A DNA stretch of 64,000 nt. Source: Sepiola atlantica. Lineage: Eukaryota > Mollusca > Cephalopoda > Sepiida > Sepiolidae. Shown here in pieces: positions 9,566 to 21,920 of this stretch (the stretch's first letter is position 1; each line of letters starts with the position of its first letter). A program made the translations under genes and the position numbers. The stretch lies in NCBI GenBank assembly GCA_963556195.1, contig OY744519.1, positions 109,164,032 through 109,228,031 on the forward strand. Direction: 5' to 3'. The notes under the pieces are model-generated. The model had not been told where the DNA came from and made no database searches. It saw nothing but the letters and a program-made list of their open reading frames with translations.

Positions 9566-11865
9566 CGTCTTATTTCTTTGTTTAAAACAATCTTATTTCT
9601 TCATACTAGCAAGACCCGTGTCCTGGCGTTGACTGGGTGGAATATAAAAGAATGATTTAACTACCAAAAAATATCCACAAAAAAGGAATTTACCCGCCCG
9701 CAAATATTTTTTTTTTTCCTACAATAAAATGAAGTGCGGAAACCATATCTAATGTTTTAAGACGCATTTTTTTCTGGCTCACCAAAGTTGTTTTGGTGCT
9801 TTTTTAGGAAGTTTTTGAAGGGTTAAACTACGTCGAGTGTAAAGATTTACCGTAAACTTCTTTCAAGCACTGTAATTCCTATTTGAGTCACGTAAATAAC
9901 TGACATTGGATTCCTTTTTGTTAGTGATACTTTAGTAGTTATTTCTTTAAGCTTAATAATTCTTTTATATTTCGACGGGACACAGAACTGGTGTCTCGAC
10001 TGTGGCCGGGGAAAATAGAAAAGAATGATTGAAGTTTAAAGAAATAAGTATTAGTTTCGTAGTAAACACCTGTGAGCTATTTTTTTGTTTTTTTTTAATT
10101 CCTTTGTAGGGGATTTTTTCCTGCTGTTTGTGACCTATTTGTGTGAAGACATCATCTGTTCTGTTGTCGGGCAATAGATTCTACAATAGTGAAACTGCAT
10201 GAAAGTTATGAAATAATAAAAAAAACTTAAATTGTTTGTAACGACCCCCCCCCCCTCTTGGTAAACGGAACGCAAGAAGAAGATAAATTTTTTTCTGGTA
10301 TAAATATGTTAATCAATCTTTTAATGAAAGATGAGTATCTACTTTTGCAATCAATAATGATCCATAAATAATGGCTTGCAAAATGTGGGAACGCAAATAG
10401 GTCACTAATCGTAGAAGAGATGAAATAGTTATGGGATGTTTGAAAATAAGTAAATATCAAATTTTCAATTAAGAGGAAAGAAGAAGTAGTAAATTTAATG
10501 AAAATAAGCATAAAAGTTTAACCACGCTGAAATTAAAAAAAAAACTTACGAAGAAACAAGAATGAAATCTGAACTAAAAACACTTATGAATAAATATATT
10601 AATTTCAATATATTAGAGTATCCATTTTGTGGGAAACAAATAATTGTATATATTTTTTATTTAGTGTGATGTGAATGTTTTTTTAATAAAAGTAGTTATT
10701 TATAATTGAAAGAATATGTGAAGTCAATAGGCAAAACCAAAGAGACAAATGCCGTTTTTTTTTTACTTGTGCGATACGAAAAAAATCAGTAAAGTTATAG
10801 TTTATTACCGATATGTTTGGATGAAACGGAGTTGTCGGGTTTTTATTTTGTTTTAGATTTTTTTGAATATTAATACCTGATTTTAAAGAAAAAGTTACTT
10901 ACAAAGAGCCTAGGAGTCAGGCTAAGATGCCATTTTTAATATGATTTGAGGTGTTCTGTAATCTATTCCAGCATTCTGAAGAATGATTTAAAGTATTATG
11001 ACTAGCCAGATTGAACTGCTGAAATAAAACCATTCCGATATTTCCTCATTCTTTGAGTACATTCAGGACGCCAAGTAGAATATAAGCATAATTGAGGGAG
11101 CGTTTCTTATTTATTTTAGAAATCAGTGTAGTATGTAGGAAATAGTATAAGTTAAAAAATGAATAAACGGTTATTTAATAATAATTATACCTATTAAGGA
11201 AATAACCCGGTGAATATGAGTGGCGTGGGAGGACTTAATTATAGGAGAGTGAAACCCTTTGCTACCTTCTTTATGGGAGTACGTATTTGAGAGGAGCTAT
11301 TTATTCTGGATAAATGTAATAATTTGTAAACAGGGATGAAATGTACCCATAGTTTCATTAAACACGCTTTAGGAAGTGCTATAAGTGGTGAGTGTAAAAC
11401 ATTTTTTTAGGAAGTGTTTGGTTATTTTCCTATTGAGACTGTAGATGTAGGGGAAAAATCGAGATTACTTTATATAATAGAAAATGATTCCAATCCAAAA
11501 AGAAATAACCGTCATTACGATAAAAAAAATCAATGAATATTTTCTTTTCTTAAAAAAATGCATTATCCTTTATCCAACACAAATTAAACGGTTTTCCTTC
11601 ACAGACTACTGACATTTTATCATAGCTTTCCTTAGGCATTTTCCTTCACAAATTACTGAAACAGTCAAACATTTATCTTCATATTTAGTTATTCTATCAT
11701 CGCTTTCCTTAGGAATTTTTTAAGTTCTTTTTCTTTGTCAACCAAAAAGAATATAAGAACAAAAAAAAAAACAAAACAGGTCGACTTACGTGTTTTCCCT
11801 ATTTCATTTTCTTCTATCTTTCTTTCAACCCATAGCAACATATATTAACCACGTCGCCATTTTAC
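9566..11865. other. AT-rich stretch, nothing recognised
   Basis: No domain, terminal repeat or RNA-like element could be supported across about 2.3 kb. A poly-C run at about 10244 and a short imperfect direct repeat at 11590-11715 (ATAGCTTTCCTTAGG against ATCGCTTTCCTTAGG) are the only local patterns. Confidence 0.5.
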
Positions 11866-11874
11866 CAGAATATA

Positions 11875-11941
11875 TATAGGGGTTCGAATCGGTTTGATGA
11901 TTCTGCAAGGATGACACGTATATGTATGTAAATAATAATTG

Positions 11942-12016
<75 letters not shown>
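11875..12016 (+). repeat. truncated SINE followed by (TA)n
   Basis: A B-box-like GGGGTTCGAATC and the AGGATGACACGTATATGTAT body match the 3' half of the SINE family. The tail enters (TA)n from about 11945. Confidence 0.65.
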
Positions 12017-12019
<3 letters not shown>

Positions 12020-12298
12020 CACGTTATGACTGATGTTTGGGGAAATATTTTTCTCTAATAATCTTCTTCAACGTGAGTTCTGCATGTTTTTTGCTTGCTG
12101 TTTTTCATCTTTCTTTTTTGCTTTGGACTAATGATGTGCAGCCTGTATTTTTGTTTACATGTTGCGAAACGTTAGTATGACGATAAAAATATAAACATTC
12201 GCAAAAATAAAAAATAAATAAAAAATACTTTTTTAAATAAATAAAACAATTATGATTGTAGACTAACGTTTTATATTGGTCATTGGAATTCAACCAAT

Positions 12299-13325
<1,027 letters not shown>

Positions 13326-13344
13326 AACATTTTAAATTGTCTAC

Positions 13345-13400
13345 ATAAATCAATGCATGTTTCGATACTCCAGTATACCTCGTCGAGACCACAGGTTCAT
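13345..13400 (-). repeat. Penelope-type end with hammerhead-like remnant, minus strand
   Basis: Read on the minus strand, CTCGACGAGG leads through a hairpin (TATACT against AGTATC) to GAAACATG and later ATGTA. This resembles the CTGANGA / GAAAC / GTA order of the hammerhead at 5052-5113, but the first box is mutated. Confidence 0.4.
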
Positions 13401-14688
13401 AATTGTTTTGACCTTGAAAGTCTGATAATAAATAAGAAAACAGTGGTAAATTTACAAGACTGAATATTTATAGAAGTACAGAATAATATCTAACAGAAAG
13501 ACTGCTCGTCCTTTGTCATAAACTCGTCTATACATAATGTCTAGAAGAGTCCATATAATCATGGTCCGTAATCTTATGTTTTCTTTTTATCTTTGCTGTT
13601 CAGAACATGTTTGTAGGATTGGTATCTCAAATGCGTCGAACACGAAATCCATTAGTTCGTCCTCTAGAGTATTATTCTCGACAATATCTGAATATCGTTT
13701 CCTCATTTGGTTCATGTGTCTTTTGTGGATAAACTTGGGTCCCTTTACCATGTAAATCATGTTCCCAATCCGTTTACACACTACCCCTGTTTATCAGTAG
13801 GATGTATTGTTTTTGAGCATCCAAAAGAAAACTTTTTTTCCAACTTTGAAGCGTTCCTTCGTAACATTTTTTCATATCCTGGTTTCGTATGGGTTTGCAA
13901 TAATCACCCAAGCACTGTTTTAATCTTCCTTGCAGACATTTCTACTGCTGGCGTCATGGAAGATAGAACATTGTTATTTGGTGTCATCTTATATACCTGC
14001 AAAAATTCTTGAATGTCTTTTTCGGTAGGTGTACCCCTCGCTTTCTTAAGCGCTCTTTTGAACCTTTACATAAACCATTCTGCCTGACCATTGCTTCTCG
14101 CATGGTACAGCGCGATCTTGATATGCTCCACTACAAATGTTTGACAAACGTGAATTGCATTCCTTTGTCTGATACAATACAGTCAACGACCTCGAACTGG
14201 GCGAACAATTCATGTAATGGTTACTTTCGTGGTTGTTTTTTACATTTTAATATTTCCGGCCATTTCGAGAAACTGCCTACCACTATTAGGTAATAGAAAC
14301 CATCCAGTGGGCCAGCAAAATCTATGTGGATTCTAGACCACGGTCAGTCAGTTTTTGGTCAGGTTCTGAACTTGATAGGTGTCTTCGCTTGAATAGTTTC
14401 ATTGCATTTTCAATGTCTATGCCCATATTTGAATAACCACTCAATCGCCATATATAACTACTTCAACACAGATTGAATACACTTCTGAGGTGGTGTTTTT
14501 TAAATTTCATTTTTTATGTTTTTTAAAAAATCGTCGTCTAACGACTTTTGTTTTATTTCTTTGAGTGTTACCGGAAGCTCCATAATGGCATTACACAATG
14601 TATTTTTAAATTTCTAACTCAGTTTGTAGGGAGACAATCAATCAATCAATCTTCAAGGGGTTCAGTATATTTTGGGATAAGTCTAGAT

Positions 14689-15302
14689 CAGGGGCGGGCA
14701 ACCTTTTCAGAGTGAGGCCAGATGAGACTTTTGGAAGGAGATCGCGGGCCGGAGTGAAAAACGAAATCTCAGAATTACTATATTTTGTTTACATGAATAA
14801 ATTGTACAAAAATTGCATTGAACACTCTACAAATCTGATATTTATTCTCAAGAGACTTCTGTATGTGATGTTATAAAAGGCGCCGACGAAGAGCCATTTT
14901 GGAATCATAAAAAATAATGACGGAGGAAGTAACAAGTTGATCCAGCATTCGTTTTGACACACCTCACATAAGTTCTGTTTTATGCGCTTTCCTCGTCTCT
15001 CGTTTCCTCTTTGCCTTTCTCTTTCTCTTCTTCTATCTTTTATCTCGGGCCAAGGATTTGAAATTAATAGTTAAAGAAAAATGAAATATACATGCATCAT
15101 CGCTCACTGATATTTATACATTTTTATCCCAATGTAAATCTTAATTGAAACCTACTTTTACGTCTATGTCACAAAATGAGATGAGTTTTACTGGGAGGTC
15201 TGTGGGCCGGATTGCAATAATAAAGCATAGCAGAGTGGCGGGCCGGACGCTATGCCTTTGCGGGCCGGATGTGGCCCGCGGGCCGGAGGTTGCCCGCCCC
15301 TG
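14689..15302. mobile_element. hAT non-autonomous element (MITE), copy 1
   Basis: Perfect 16-bp terminal inverted repeats CAGGGGCGGGCAACCT bound 614 bp. The 8-bp target duplication GTCTAGAT lies at 14681-14688 and 15303-15310, the hAT hallmark. The terminal sections are GC-rich with repeated GCGGGCCGG. No transposase is encoded. Confidence 0.95.
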
Positions 15303-15651
15303 GTCTAGATAATCCGGCAGCACGATTAATTTTTGATGATGGAAGAAACTCCATTTTATAGTTGCAATTGAGGAGAATGGTGCCCCATCTCTGCAGTATA
15401 CAGTATGCGTTGGTAATCTATTTTTTTTACCCATAAATCGTTAGCAGTGGCTTATGGTTGGTTTCCAACACAAAATGTCTTCCATGAACAAATACATGAA
15501 ATTTGGTGACTACAAAAATAATACTCAATGCTTCCTTCTCGATTTGTGAGTAACTTTTTTTCTGTGGATAGTACCGTACAAGATGCGTGGGCGATAGTTA
15601 TAGCGATCCTTCTATCATTTTGTGTAATATGCAAGCTCCAATGCCATACAT

Positions 15652-16010
15652 CAAAGGTGGGCAACCTTTTCAGAGTGAGGGCCAGATGAGACTTTTGGAA
15701 GGAGATCGCGGGCCGGAGTGAAAAGCGAAATCTCAGAATTACTATATTTTGTTTACATGAATAAATTGTACAAAAATTGCATTGAACACTCTACAAATCA
15801 ATGAGACTGCTGGTGCTGTTTCCATGAAAAAGTATTTCCATGTCTGGCTCGATGGTTGAGGTAGACAACAGAAGAATGTCATTGAGGTGGTGGTCCGAGA
15901 GTTGGGAGCGAAGGTGAGACTTTGTGTACGTAATTTTCAAAATGATATGAGTTTTATTAAGAGGTCCGCGGGCCGGATTGAAATAATAAAGCCTAGGTTT
16001 CCCGCCCCTG
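15652..16010. mobile_element. hAT non-autonomous element (MITE), copy 2
   Basis: 359 bp related to copy 1: the left 150 bases match almost base for base and the right end shares GCGGGCCGGATTG and CCCGCCCCTG. The target duplication CCATACAT lies at 15644-15651 and 16011-16018. The left terminus is decayed (CAAAGGTGGGC). The middle differs from copy 1. Confidence 0.92.
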
Positions 16011-16599
16011 CCATACATGCTAGAATCAGTAGTTACAATGATTTCGAGATTTGGATTGTAGTGCGTTAAAAATAATTCTGATGTGAGAATATTTGTTATT
16101 GTTTTAAATGTCGTTCAGACCCAATCTTTTCTTTATTTAACAGTTTATTTAGAAGAGCTTGCAAATTGTGCATGTTTGGCCACAAGAAAAATATACTAAG
16201 TTAACATAGTTAACTGGTCAATTGGGGAGAGGAAAATTAATGTTCTTAACTTCTTTACTAACTCAACGTTTGAGAAATAAAGGAGAACTTTAATAGAATA
16301 TTCGAATATCTATGTATCTCATATAGAGATCAAGTGTTAGCCTCAGAAAGGGGCCCCTTGATTTCTGAGAACTTCGACTGAAGTAAAATGAAACAGAAAA
16401 ATGAAATAACTTTGTAGTAATGATACAATTTCAGCTATGTATGAATGTCTGTTTGTGTGCATAAACATATGTTTTTTCCCTGCGGGGAAATTTTTCCATT
16501 GTGAAGAAAACATTTAAAACAAGAAAATAAATGGCTCAACAACAGCAAAAAGCTATATTTATTAATTAAAATTACTATATATTTATGTATGATTAATGA

Positions 16600-18050
16600 A
16601 ATAGTGGTGATCTCCTCAGCATCTGATAAAGCCAAAATTTTTGCAAAGAACTTTACAGCAAATTTCAACCGTTGTGATCAGGGGCACCTACCCTCAGAAT
16701 TGCCTCCTATGATCGAAAAAAAACTCTAGGCAACATCCGGATATCTGTCCAGGATGTTGCCAAACTTATCAAGAATCTCAATGCCAACAAGGCAACTGCT
16801 CCCGACATAATACTAAAGAAACTGGAACCCGAAATAGTTCCTGTCCTTACAAAGCTGTTCAATCGTTGCTTAAATGGGAAATACTTCCTATAACTTTGGA
16901 CAACTTTGTTGGTCTGTCCAGTATTTGAAAATATTGGAGATAGGTCCTCTGAATCTCACTACAGGCCGATCAGTCTCCTGTGCGTTATGAGTAAGTTGCT
17001 TGAATCTGTAATCAATCAAGAAGTTGTCAACCACCTGAGCAAAAAAACCCTACTTAGTGACAAGCAATATGGATTTCGTCCTGCAAGATCAACAGATGAC
17101 GTGTTGACTGTGATATAGTATAAGATCTGTGAATCTATCGACTGGGGCTTCATTTCTAGGGCGATAGCTCTTGATATATCAAAGGCTTTCGATAGGGTTT
17201 AGCACAAAGGTTTTCTTAACAAGCTTGTTAGCTATGGAATATCTCGAAATGTTCTCTCAACCATCAAATCCTTTCTCTTCGATGGGTCTATAAAAGTAGT
17301 TGTTGATGGGCATCAAGGATCTATTCTGGACCTAACCCTTTTCCTGATCTTCATAAATGATCTTCCAAATCATATTCTGAGATCATTCGTTGACATCTAT
17401 GCAGACAACAACTATATATGGCAGCACTTCAAAGAGCATTGATGATCGAGATCTTTCTGACTCCCCTCTTCCGACTTGGAGCATATGATACAATGGGGGG
17501 GGGGCTAGTTACTTTTAACCCCTCTAAAACCAAGCTTCTCTCCTTTCACCACCAATGCTCAGATCCTCATTTTTCCCCAGTTGAAATGAATGGATCTCTC
17601 CTTGAGGTAGCCCCCTTCTTTGATAAGCTTCTAGGACTTACTTTCACTCCAGACCTGAAATGGAAGACTTACACCAAATCTATTGCTAAGGTCACTGTAA
17701 AAATGGTTGAATCATTCTACCACTTCAGAAAGGACCTCACTCCTGGCACAATCTTCTATCTCTATAAGAGCCAGATACGTCCTAAGATGAAGTACTTTGT
17801 CATTTATGGGGAGGTGCTGCTAGGAGCACTCTTTCTTGCCTTGACAGAGTACAAAACCAACTTCGCAATCTAGTGGGGAATGATCTCTTCTCTTCCCTAC
17901 AGCCTCTTTTGCACAGAACAGATGTTCTTAGCTTCTCTCTACTATAGTGTTATGTCTATGGTAGGTACTCGACTGAGCTACAATCCTCAGTAAAACATTC
18001 ACAGCAAGAACCCGCCCAGCTATAATCACAGCAAGGAACTTTCCTTTCTC

Positions 18051-18096
<46 letters not shown>

Positions 18097-18405
18097 CCAA
18101 AAACCAAACTGAACTTCCATAAACAAAATTTATTTCTTAAAACATCCCATCTGTGGAACAAAATACCACTAGGCTACTTCCTAAACGACTACAATATGGT
18201 CGTCTTCAAGTCTAATGTAAACAAATACCTTTTGAGCTGTCCTCTTGGATAATCAATTCTTCTTAAGTAATCTTCTGCCCATTCCACCCAATGTTTCTAA
18301 TCCTCTCGTGGTGGTGATCATCGTCCAGCTGCCAATACATTAACCATTATCGTCGAATGACCTCCAGGCCTAGATAAGTGGTGACTTATTAGTAAGAAAA
18401 AAAAA
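16600..18405 (+). pseudogene. decayed non-LTR retrotransposon (CR1/jockey-group) reverse transcriptase
   Basis: Fragments of a LINE reverse transcriptase follow in order: NANKATAPDII (about 16780), SHYRPISLL (16950), QYGFRPARSTDDVLTVI (17066-17118), RAIALDISKAFDRV (17160-17200), PNHILRSFVDIYADN (17365-17410, where the YADD-type box reads YADN), then SKTKLLSF and LLGLTFTPDLKWK (17520-17660) and YLYKSQIRPKMKY (17760-17800). The C-terminal piece HLWNKIPLGYF (18150) follows a (TC)n expansion. Several in-frame stops and frameshifts kill it. The endonuclease half is missing, which is typical of 5' truncation. The fragment at 32160-32690 is from a related element. Confidence 0.88.
18040..18092. repeat. 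(TC)n microsatellite inside the LINE remnant
   Basis: About 26 TC repeats expanded within the 3' part of the LINE coding region. Confidence 0.95.
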
Positions 18406-18439
18406 CATATCTAATATCGTTATCAATAGTTTTGGGGCA

Positions 18440-18745
18440 CAGAAATGTTTGACTGGGTTGGAATTTTAGGAACCCTGACAAAAGATCAGCAACGATTGTG
18501 AATCACAATTTCAATCAGCTTTATTCCGGGAATTTAATGGCTTACTCAGCTGCAAGTACATCAAAACGACCGCTTATCATCCATGCAAGAATGGAATGGT
18601 TTAGTTAAACACTCCTACAGACTGATAAAACTTTCTCTGTCAATGAGACCAGGTACCACCAGCTGGATTGACGTCTTGCTACTCCATAAAAGTCGGTTTT
18701 TATCTACCTTCCACAAGGTAAAATGTGACACAAGGTCGGAAAGTG
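18440..18745 (+). pseudogene. Gypsy integrase core fragment
   Basis: Frames broken by stops and indels read a TDQQ.. piece, YIKTTAYHPC-like residues, a GMV-like piece, then RPGTTSWIDVLL. This is the end of a Gypsy integrase core, covering the second catalytic D to just past the E. It is short, decayed and directly upstream of the U2-like locus. Confidence 0.65.
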
Positions 18746-18791
18746 GGATTTGATAAGTCAGCACCCTAGAGGAAGAGCACTTATGACCGTC

Positions 18792-19040
18792 AAAAAATGC
18801 CTGGGCAGCCCCGTCGGCATTCCCCGGTAGGGACGCCTCAGGCGATTAGCAATAAACTAACCCCTTCTCAAAGAGTGAGAAGGCAAAGCCTGGGAGGGTG
18901 GATCTCCTAGAACTGCACAGGACAGACCCATAGACCGGCATAAATCAAGCCCCGAAGGCCAAGACAATACCAGTCTATGGGGTGCAGTATCCATCGGAAC
19001 AGATACTACACTTTGATCTCAACCAAAAGGCCGAGAGGTC
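18792..19040 (-). ncRNA. candidate structured small RNA with U2-like 5' domain
   Basis: Read on the minus strand from about 19040, the locus begins with the U2 snRNA 5' domain. It then folds into successive stems. A compound stem pairs 18982-18987 with 18913-18918, then 18970-18981 with 18927-18938; the latter is 12 bp with one G-U pair that only works on the minus strand. A perfect 8-bp hairpin lies at 18863-18883, and a nested hairpin at 18799-18843. A T6 run (18797-18792) ends it. It lacks a normal U2 3' half (no clear Sm site or stems III and IV). It could be a U2-headed SINE, a diverged snRNA or a new RNA gene. Confidence 0.5.
18997..19039 (-). ncRNA. U2 snRNA 5'-domain match
   Basis: The minus strand reads CTCGGCCTTTTGGTTGAGAT, then CAAAGTGTAGTATCTGTTC. 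Against metazoan U2 this has only two substitutions and one inserted A in about 38 bases. The GTAGTA branch-site recognition sequence is intact. Homology stops after the GTTC, so this is not a full U2 gene. Confidence 0.85.
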
Positions 19041-19049
19041 TAGACGGTT

Positions 19050-19275
19050 CGTCTAGGATATATATACAGTTACTGTCGAAATAGACGATCCGTGATCCAA
19101 AGGCTCATGGGGGCGTCTATTTTAAGAAAATGACGTACTTCTTTTGTTACTTCAATGTTTATGACGTCATAAAAGATCTCTTCCACTGCATCTGTTATAG
19201 CAGATGATGCCATCCCTTTGTGACGTCATCCCTTTTGTGAGACATCATCCATTGCGCACGAAGCCAATCAAACCA
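19050..19275 (-). promoter_or_regulatory. possible snRNA-type promoter upstream of the U2-like RNA
   Basis: On the minus strand a TATA-like TGTATATATATCC (about 19056-19067) sits about 17-28 bases before the U2-like start. This is the spacing of a type 3 RNA polymerase III promoter. Two TGACGTCA (CRE) motifs (19162-19169 and 19221-19228) and a CCAATC (19265-19270, plus strand) lie further upstream. No proximal sequence element consensus is known to me for this lineage. The role is inference. Confidence 0.3.
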
Positions 19276-19734
19276 ACAACAAACAAGATGACAAACAAGC
19301 AAGATCCATAGAGTTTTAGTAGTATATAGGTATGTTTATTTCATAATGATTTCGGAACAGTAAAGACCCCAACGAATTTACACATGTAAACAATGGTGAT
19401 CCAAGTAGTTTACTTCAGAAAACAACCTTCCTGCTATCAGAACATTCGATCAAGATACATCAAAACATTTTCGGAAAAACATGATGAAAGTTATCACATG
19501 GAAAAAAAAAACAAGAGTCTAAAATATTAAAAATTATGTTCAGCAATCATAGAAAAAGGGATATAGTCACAATCGTGAAGAATGTTTTAGTTTATTTGAA
19601 GTTATCATTCTTGCATTCGCCTTTTTTCAAAGTTTAATTATGCTTAAAGTTTTGTTACTTAAGTTGAATTTCTAATCTCACTCATAGTACCCCATCTAGG
19701 TACTTGCATATAGACACATGCTCTCTCTCTCACA

Positions 19735-20250
19735 CGCACACATACATACATACATACATACATACATACATACATACATACATGTAAGAATAGAGGATTT
19801 GTTATCCCCTATCTTAATTTAACACACGAAATGAATTAACGAAACCTTTTTACAACAACAAACGAAAGGGGTTTATTCAGATCAAAACTTACCTATACCA
19901 TTTGGTATAGGTGGAAGAAACTTAGGACAGTGTCTGAAAGAAGAAGAACAAGAAAGAAGAAGAAGAAGAAGAAGAAGAAGAAGAAGAAGAAGAAGAAGAA
20001 GAAGAAGAAGAAGACGCTCACGGCGCCTGCTATCTTAGCCTGAAGATATTTGAACTAAGAACTTTTCTTCTTCTTTCGGACACTGTCCAAAGTTTCTTCC
20101 ATCTATACCAAAAGGTATAGGTAACTTCAAATACAAATAAACCTTTGATCTGAATAAACCCCTTTCGTTTGTTGTTTAAAAAGGTTTCGTTTGTTTCTTT
20201 AATTCATTTCGTGTGTTAAATTAAGATAGGGGATAACAAATCCTCTATTC

Positions 20251-20281
<31 letters not shown>

Positions 20282-20325
20282 CATACATACATACATACAT
20301 ACATACATACATACATACATCAAAA
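19735..20325. repeat. foldback element, about 175-bp arms, inside (CATA)n
   Basis: The left arm 19783-19955 and right arm 20075-20254 are inverted copies. Both contain GGATTTGTTATCCCCTATC-type ends, an AAACGAAAGGGGTTTATTC block and a small inner palindrome around CTATACC..GGTATAG. The arms differ by several small indels. A (GAA)n run at about 19950-20013 and about 50 unique bases lie between them. Both outer ends abut (CATA)n arrays (19741-19782 and 20255-20320), so the insertion target was probably that microsatellite. Confidence 0.88.
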
Positions 20326-20985
20326 CAATAAACATGGTGGAAGTTATCATATGGGGAAAAAACAAGAGTCCAAATAATTAAAGATTCAAATTATGTTTAA
20401 CAATCTTAGCAAAAGGGATATCGTCACAATTGTGAAGAATACTCATGGATAAATTCCAAAACTTTATGGTTAGTAGTTCGAAGATAATAGATATATATTT
20501 AAAAATATGTTGAAAGACCGGCCACTCTTTTCCATACTGGGCGTGAAAATCAAAATTACAAATAAAATAGTTAGATTGTGGGATGTGCATTGGTGCCGGA
20601 CGTCCAAAAACAACAAAGACGACGTTTTACTTTAGTTTAGAGATGAAAAAAAAATAATAATAAAAAAATAAAAAAAAATAATAATATGGGATTCAGGACT
20701 GAGTGCAGGAGAAGATAGGGGTCATCGTTCATTCCGGGCAATGCCGCCTAGTAGTACATAAAAGGATTGTCTGCTTGGCGGTTGCTTTTGAACGTTGGTC
20801 CTGAATAGGGTGAAAGCCTGGCGAACAGAGAAAACCAATACATAATGATTGCCATTATAAAGAGTGTTCAAGTTTCAAGCTTAAATACGCCATGTTGGTT
20901 CGAAACATGACAAAGAGTTATCGTTGATAAGTTTGTTTTTTGTCCTGTGAAAGCACCATTATGCAACAATGGAAAGAGGTAGAGA
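20326..20985. other. no recognised feature
   Basis: Mixed AT-rich sequence. A GC-richer patch at 20700-20860 has no recognisable motif. Confidence 0.4.
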
Positions 20986-20986
20986 T

Positions 20987-21020
<34 letters not shown>

Positions 21021-21284
21021 TGTGTGTGTGTGTGTAAAAGAGAGAGAGGGGTGAGAGAGATTTTGAAAGAGATATATTGAGAGATTCAGAGAGAGAGAGA
21101 GAGAGAGGGGGTGAGAGAGAGGGAGAGAAAGAGAAAGGTACGAAAAAGATTTTGAAAGAGATATATTGAGAGAGTAAGAGAGAGAGAGAGAGAGAGGATT
21201 TTTCAAGAGAGAGGGAGAGATTGCGAAAGGGAGAGAGCTTGAGAAAGGGAGAGATTGAGAGATAGAGAGATAGAGAGGGGGAAT

Positions 21285-21335
<51 letters not shown>

Positions 21336-21375
21336 TTTTAAGAAAGAGAGAGATTTTGAGAAAGAGAACGTTTCC
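20986..21375. repeat. polypurine (GA)n satellite with higher-order units
   Basis: About 390 bases are almost pure A and G on the plus strand. Within them GATTTTGAAAGAGATATATT recurs at about 21039 and 21149, so there is a higher-order unit of roughly 110 bp. The long minus-strand open frame here encodes only Ser-Leu repeats. Confidence 0.9.
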
Positions 21376-21469
21376 AAACCTCTTTCATTCTGACTCCCAA
21401 CCATTCGACAGTATGAAGCATAAGAAAAAGGGAATAAACAAAACACTGTCCATGGCTTAGATCAAGCAG

Positions 21470-21520
21470 AGGAGAATGAGGAGGATGAGGAGGAGGAGGA
21501 AGAGGGGGAGGTGGTGTATA
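21470..21520. repeat. GA/GGA-rich simple repeat
   Basis: GAGGAGGAT- and GAGGAGGAGG-type purine triplets. Confidence 0.7.
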
Positions 21521-21724
21521 TATCAGTGGGGTTTACAATAACCAATGAATGAGCTCTGCTTGTTGTGGTTGTTACTTGGCAACAAATCTTGCAATAAATT
21601 GCATGTGTTCAATAAAGATATTTCTTTGTCGCTTACAAAAGGTAAGATTGCGAAAAAGACTCCGACATGAGGAAGCAGTATGGAGGTCAGGGGTCGGAGT
21701 GGGGGGGGGTGAAGTAATGTGCAT

Positions 21725-21920
21725 GATAAATCTTAATGCTGATATAGAAATGCTTATAAAGAAGAAGAAGAAGAAGAAGAAGAAGAAGAAGAAGAAGAAG
21801 AAGAAGAAGAAGAAGAAAGATGAGTTTAGTTACTTCGGTGTTCAATATATTATTGATCAAAATTGATATTTCAGAGCTAATATATTTCCATTTCAGTCAG
21901 GCTTAACGAGAAGATGGGTT
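21725..21920 (+). repeat. dispersed repeat, copy 1, with (GAA)n core
   Basis: GCTGATATAGAAATGCTTA, a (GAA)n array (21761-21816), then TTACTTCGGTGTTCAATAT and CCATTTCAGTCAGGC. The same modules, with an A-rich core instead of (GAA)n, form the copy at 22935-23090. Confidence 0.75.

Larger units (their letters stand above)
13530..16215 (-). pseudogene. decayed Gypsy-type pol (RNase H and integrase), minus strand
   Basis: Reading on the minus strand from about 16215, fragments of a K02A2.6-like Gypsy polyprotein appear in order. RNase H pieces come first (SQIEKEALSII near 15550, then tail motifs QRWGTILL and MEFLPSSK near 15340-15420). Integrase pieces follow (HIDFAGPLDGFYYLIVV near 14300, SKWPEI near 14250). 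The C-terminal tail is MVKGPKFIHKRHMNQMRKR near 13700-13760. Many stops and frameshifts break it. Two hAT MITEs (14689-15302 and 15652-16010) interrupt it, so it was already in place when they jumped. LTRs were not found. Confidence 0.85.

Noticed and set aside
18997..19039. Full-length functional U2 snRNA gene
   Set aside because: Only the first 40 bases match; stems III and IV and a standard Sm site are not found.
20868..21446. 192-codon minus-strand open frame
   Set aside because: Serine-leucine repeats encoded by a polypurine satellite.
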